Assembly (NCBI GenBank): GCA_052093725.1
Contig: JBQDHL010000075.1
Location: 1 to 8,344, forward strand
Length of the DNA stretch: 8,344 bases
Source of the DNA: Jeotgalicoccus sp052093725
GTDB lineage: Bacteria; Bacillota; Bacilli; Staphylococcales; Salinicoccaceae
Direction: 5' to 3'
In this document: positions 6,242 to 8,344 of the stretch, piece after piece
Numbering within the stretch: position 1 is the first letter of the stretch
How the letters are laid out: every line of letters starts with the position of its first letter
Position numbers and translations under genes: made by a program
The notes under the pieces: model-generated
The model's input: only the letters and a program-made list of their open reading frames with translations
Databases searched by the model: none
What the model was told of the DNA's origin: nothing

Positions 6242-7237
6242 TTGTTATCACATAAAGAAACAGATTTAACAGAAAAAGATTTACAGGAAATGTACAAGAC
6301 GATGTTAATTTCCCGACGTCTTGATGAGCGTATGTGGTTATTAAACCGAGCAGGCAAGCTGCCGTTTGTTATTTCATGTCAAGGACAGGAAGCAACACAA
6401 GTCGGCGCAGCTTTCGCTCTAGATAAAGAAGTCGATATTATCAATCCATACTATAGAGATCTTGCACTAGTAACGCACTTCGGTATGACACCGGAAGAAA
6501 CGATGCTGTCAGCATTTGCACGCGGTGCGGATGTTCAGAGCGGCGGGCGTCAGATGCCGGGACACTTCAGTAAAAAAGCGAACAACATTATGACACAGGG
6601 CTCTGCTGTTACGACACAGATCCCTCATGCGGTCGGTGCAAGCTATGCATTTAAAATGGATGGTGAGAAACGCGTCTCACTGGCAACACTTGGAGAAGGC
6701 TCAACGTCACAGGGAGATTTCCACGAAGGTTTAAACTTTGCCGGCGTACATAAACTTCCGTTTATCTGCCTGATTGAAAACAACAAGTACGCAATCAGTG
6801 TACCGGCGCATCTTCAATATGCAGCCGACAAATTATCGGACCGTGCAATCGGCTACGGCATGCACGGTGAACAAGTAGATGGCAACGATCCAATCGCTGT
6901 GTATAAAGTAATGCAGGAAGCAAGAGAGCGTGCAGTTAATGGGGAAGGTTCTTCATTAATCGAAGCGATGTCTCTGCGCTTAACACCGCATTCATCTGAT
7001 GATGACGATAAATATCGCGAAGCTGACGAACTTGTGAAAAATAAAGAAGACGACTGTCTCGAGTCATTTAGATTATATTTACTCGATGAGAAAATCGTCG
7101 ATGATGCATGGCTTGAAGCAGCAGAAGCTGAAATCAAAGATACTGTAAATAAAGCGACGAAAGCTGCTGAAGCTGCACCTTATGCAGCACCTGAACACGC
7201 TTTAAAACACGTTTATGAGGAGGTAAACAATGGCTAA
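6242..7237 (+). CDS. bkdAA: Branched-chain 2-oxoacid dehydrogenase E1 component, alpha subunit
   Basis: With BkdAB it forms the thiamine-diphosphate-dependent E1 that decarboxylates branched keto acids and loads the acyl group on lipoyl-E2. From a TTG start the protein is 331 residues, against about 330 in B. subtilis BkdAA. The N-terminal family block is RRLDERMWLLNRAGKLPFVI (near residues 22-41), followed by SCQGQEATQVGAAFA and PYYRD. SGGRQMPGHF is typical of E1 alpha. The ThDP/Mg site runs from GEG (151-153) to ENN (179-181); GEG rather than GDG is normal for branched-chain E1 alpha. The flexible loop HSSDDDD (250-256) lies at the E1 phosphorylation-loop position of eukaryotic homologues. 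An ATG at 6122 gives a 40-residue extension that overlaps lpdA and matches no family sequence, so I reject it. The gap from lpdA is 13 nt and the 3' end overlaps bkdAB by 8 nt. Confidence 0.95.
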   Translation: MLSHKETDLTEKDLQEMYKTMLISRRLDERMWLLNRAGKLPFVISCQGQEATQVGAAFALDKEVDIINPYYRDLALVTHFGMTPEETMLSAFARGADVQSGGRQMPGHFSKKANNIMTQGSAVTTQIPHAVGASYAFKMDGEKRVSLATLGEGSTSQGDFHEGLNFAGVHKLPFICLIENNKYAISVPAHLQYAADKLSDRAIGYGMHGEQVDGNDPIAVYKVMQEARERAVNGEGSSLIEAMSLRLTPHSSDDDDKYREADELVKNKEDDCLESFRLYLLDEKIVDDAWLEAAEAEIKDTVNKATKAAEAAPYAAPEHALKHVYEEVNNG

Positions 7238-8213
7238 ATTGTCTTATCTCGATGCAATTCGCGATGCACTGTTTGTCGCGATGGAACAGGATGATAATGT
7301 ATTTGTATTAGGTGAAGATATCGGTAAAAAAGGCGGCGTCTTTAAAGTAACAGAAGGTCTGCAGGAAAAATTCGGAGAAATGCGTGTACTCGATACACCG
7401 CTCGCTGAAAGTAATATTGTCGGCACGAGTGTCGGTGCAGCAATGATGGGTAAACGCCCAGTTGCTGAAATACAGTTCGCGGAGTATATTCTCCCTGCAG
7501 TAAACCAGATATTAAACGAAGCAGCTAAAATCCGCTACCGTTCAGATAACGACTGGAATGCACCGATGGTAATCCGCGCACCATACGGCGGAGGAATTCA
7601 CGGCGCGCTGTATCACTCACAGTCTATCGAATCACTTTTTGTATCAACACCGGGACTTAAAGTTGTTGTTCCTTCAACACCTGCGGATGCTAAAGGATTA
7701 TTAATGGCGGCTATTAAAGATAACGACCCTGTTTTATTCTTTGAACATAAAAAAGCTTACCGTTTATTAAAAGGTGAAGTACCTGAAGGCGACTATACAA
7801 TTCCGCTTGGTAAGGCTGACGTTAAACGTGAAGGCGATGACATAACAGTCATTACTTACGGTCTGTGCGTCAATTACGCAATTCAGGCAGCTGAGCAGTT
7901 AAAAGAAGAAGGCTACGAAGCAGAAATACTGGACCTGCGCACGCTTTATCCGCTTGATAAAGAAGCGATTATTAAAGCAGCGTCTAAAACAGGAAAAGTT
8001 CTCTTAGTAACTGAAGATAATCTTGAAGGCAGTCTGATCAGTGAAGTGTCTGCAATTATCGGTGAAAACTGTCTGTACGACCTCGATGCGCCGATTATGC
8101 GCCTTGCAGGACCAGATGTACCGTCGATGCCGTATGCACCGCCGATGGAAGATTACTTTATGATGAATCCTGAAAAGATTTACAAAAAAATGCTCGAACT
8201 GAGTGAGTATTAA
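7230..8213 (+). CDS. bkdAB: Branched-chain 2-oxoacid dehydrogenase E1 component, beta subunit
   Basis: This is the partner subunit of BkdAA in the alpha2beta2 E1 decarboxylase; it contributes to the thiamine diphosphate site and binds E2. The product is 327 residues, the same as recalled for B. subtilis BkdAB. Family blocks in order are FVLGEDIGKKGGVFKVT, LDTPLAESNIVGTSVGAAM, AEIQFAEYILPAVNQI and KIRYRSDNDW. RAPYGGGIHGALYHSQS (116-132) follows and carries the active-site histidine region (His124, His129). The transketolase C-terminal domain begins around GDDITVITYGLCV and includes LRTLYPLDKEAI and LLVTEDN. The ribosome site GAGGAGGT (7217-7224) is strong and lies inside bkdAA. The first 8 nt (ATGGCTAA) overlap the bkdAA stop, suiting coupled, equimolar synthesis of the two E1 subunits. 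Confidence 0.97.
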   Translation: MAKLSYLDAIRDALFVAMEQDDNVFVLGEDIGKKGGVFKVTEGLQEKFGEMRVLDTPLAESNIVGTSVGAAMMGKRPVAEIQFAEYILPAVNQILNEAAKIRYRSDNDWNAPMVIRAPYGGGIHGALYHSQSIESLFVSTPGLKVVVPSTPADAKGLLMAAIKDNDPVLFFEHKKAYRLLKGEVPEGDYTIPLGKADVKREGDDITVITYGLCVNYAIQAAEQLKEEGYEAEILDLRTLYPLDKEAIIKAASKTGKVLLVTEDNLEGSLISEVSAIIGENCLYDLDAPIMRLAGPDVPSMPYAPPMEDYFMMNPEKIYKKMLELSEY

Positions 8214-8225
8214 GAGGTGACTAAT

Positions 8226-8344
8226 ATGACGGAAATTACAATGCCAAAACTCGGGGAAAGTGTAACCGAGGGAACGATAGAAAACTGGCTGGTTAAAGTT
8301 GGCGATCACGTCAGCGAATACGATCCGGTTTGTGAAGTTAACAC
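8226..8344 (+). CDS. bkdB: Branched-chain 2-oxoacid dehydrogenase E2 (dihydrolipoyl acyltransferase), N-terminal fragment
   Basis: E2 is the core of the complex: its lipoyl arm takes the acyl group from E1 and its catalytic domain passes it to CoA. Only 39 residues are in the window. They form the first half of a lipoyl domain: ITMPKLGESVTEGTIENWLV (residues 4-23), then VGDHVSEYDPVCEVN. The lipoylated lysine, normally in a DK(V/A) turn, would lie only a few codons past the window edge. AGAGGTG (8213-8219) lies 6 nt before the ATG at 8226. The gap from bkdAB is 12 nt. The E1 alpha, E1 beta, E2 order identifies it. The rest of the protein (E3/E1-binding and acyltransferase domains) is not visible. 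Confidence 0.93.
   Translation, partial: MTEITMPKLGESVTEGTIENWLVKVGDHVSEYDPVCEVN

Overview
The window is a low-GC Gram-positive (Firmicutes) chromosome segment. It carries the 3' end of recN, a small membrane-protein gene of the DUF2627/YqzF family, and a branched-chain amino/keto acid catabolism (bkd) operon that runs off the right edge. Protein matches recalled from family knowledge point to Bacillales. recN lies directly beside the bkd locus with no spoIVB or spo0A between them, which suggests a non-sporulating Staphylococcaceae-type bacterium (for example the Jeotgalicoccus/Salinicoccus group). That taxonomic placement is an inference. No mobile element, CRISPR array, tRNA or rRNA was seen.

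Layout. Positions 1-1241 (+) hold the C-terminal part of RecN, a DNA-repair SMC-like ATPase. Positions 1238-1495 (-) hold the DUF2627 gene, convergent with recN; the two stop codons overlap inside a perfect 34-bp palindrome that also looks like a bidirectional terminator. Positions 1496-1733 are a divergent regulatory region. It contains a candidate promoter for the DUF2627 gene, a roughly 40-bp dyad, a strong catabolite-response (cre) candidate and a SigA-type promoter for the operon. From 1734 the genes run on the + strand: ptb, bcd, buk, lpdA (E3), bkdAA (E1 alpha), bkdAB (E1 beta) and the start of bkdB (E2).

How the genes work together. Bcd (leucine dehydrogenase) deaminates Leu, Ile and Val to branched 2-keto acids. 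The BkdAA/BkdAB/BkdB/LpdA complex decarboxylates these oxidatively to isovaleryl-, 2-methylbutyryl- and isobutyryl-CoA, yielding NADH. The acyl-CoAs can prime branched-chain fatty acids, or be converted by Ptb to acyl phosphates from which Buk makes ATP and the free branched acids. The genes are tightly packed: gaps are 1-13 nt, and two junctions overlap by 8 nt. No gene for a BkdR-type enhancer-binding activator and no SigL (-24/-12) promoter are visible in front of ptb, unlike the Bacillus subtilis arrangement. Control by a SigA promoter with CcpA is therefore more likely.

This is mostly ordinary core metabolism. The points worth a second look are the shared-tail palindrome at the recN/DUF2627 junction and the regulatory sites in the 238-bp intergenic region.
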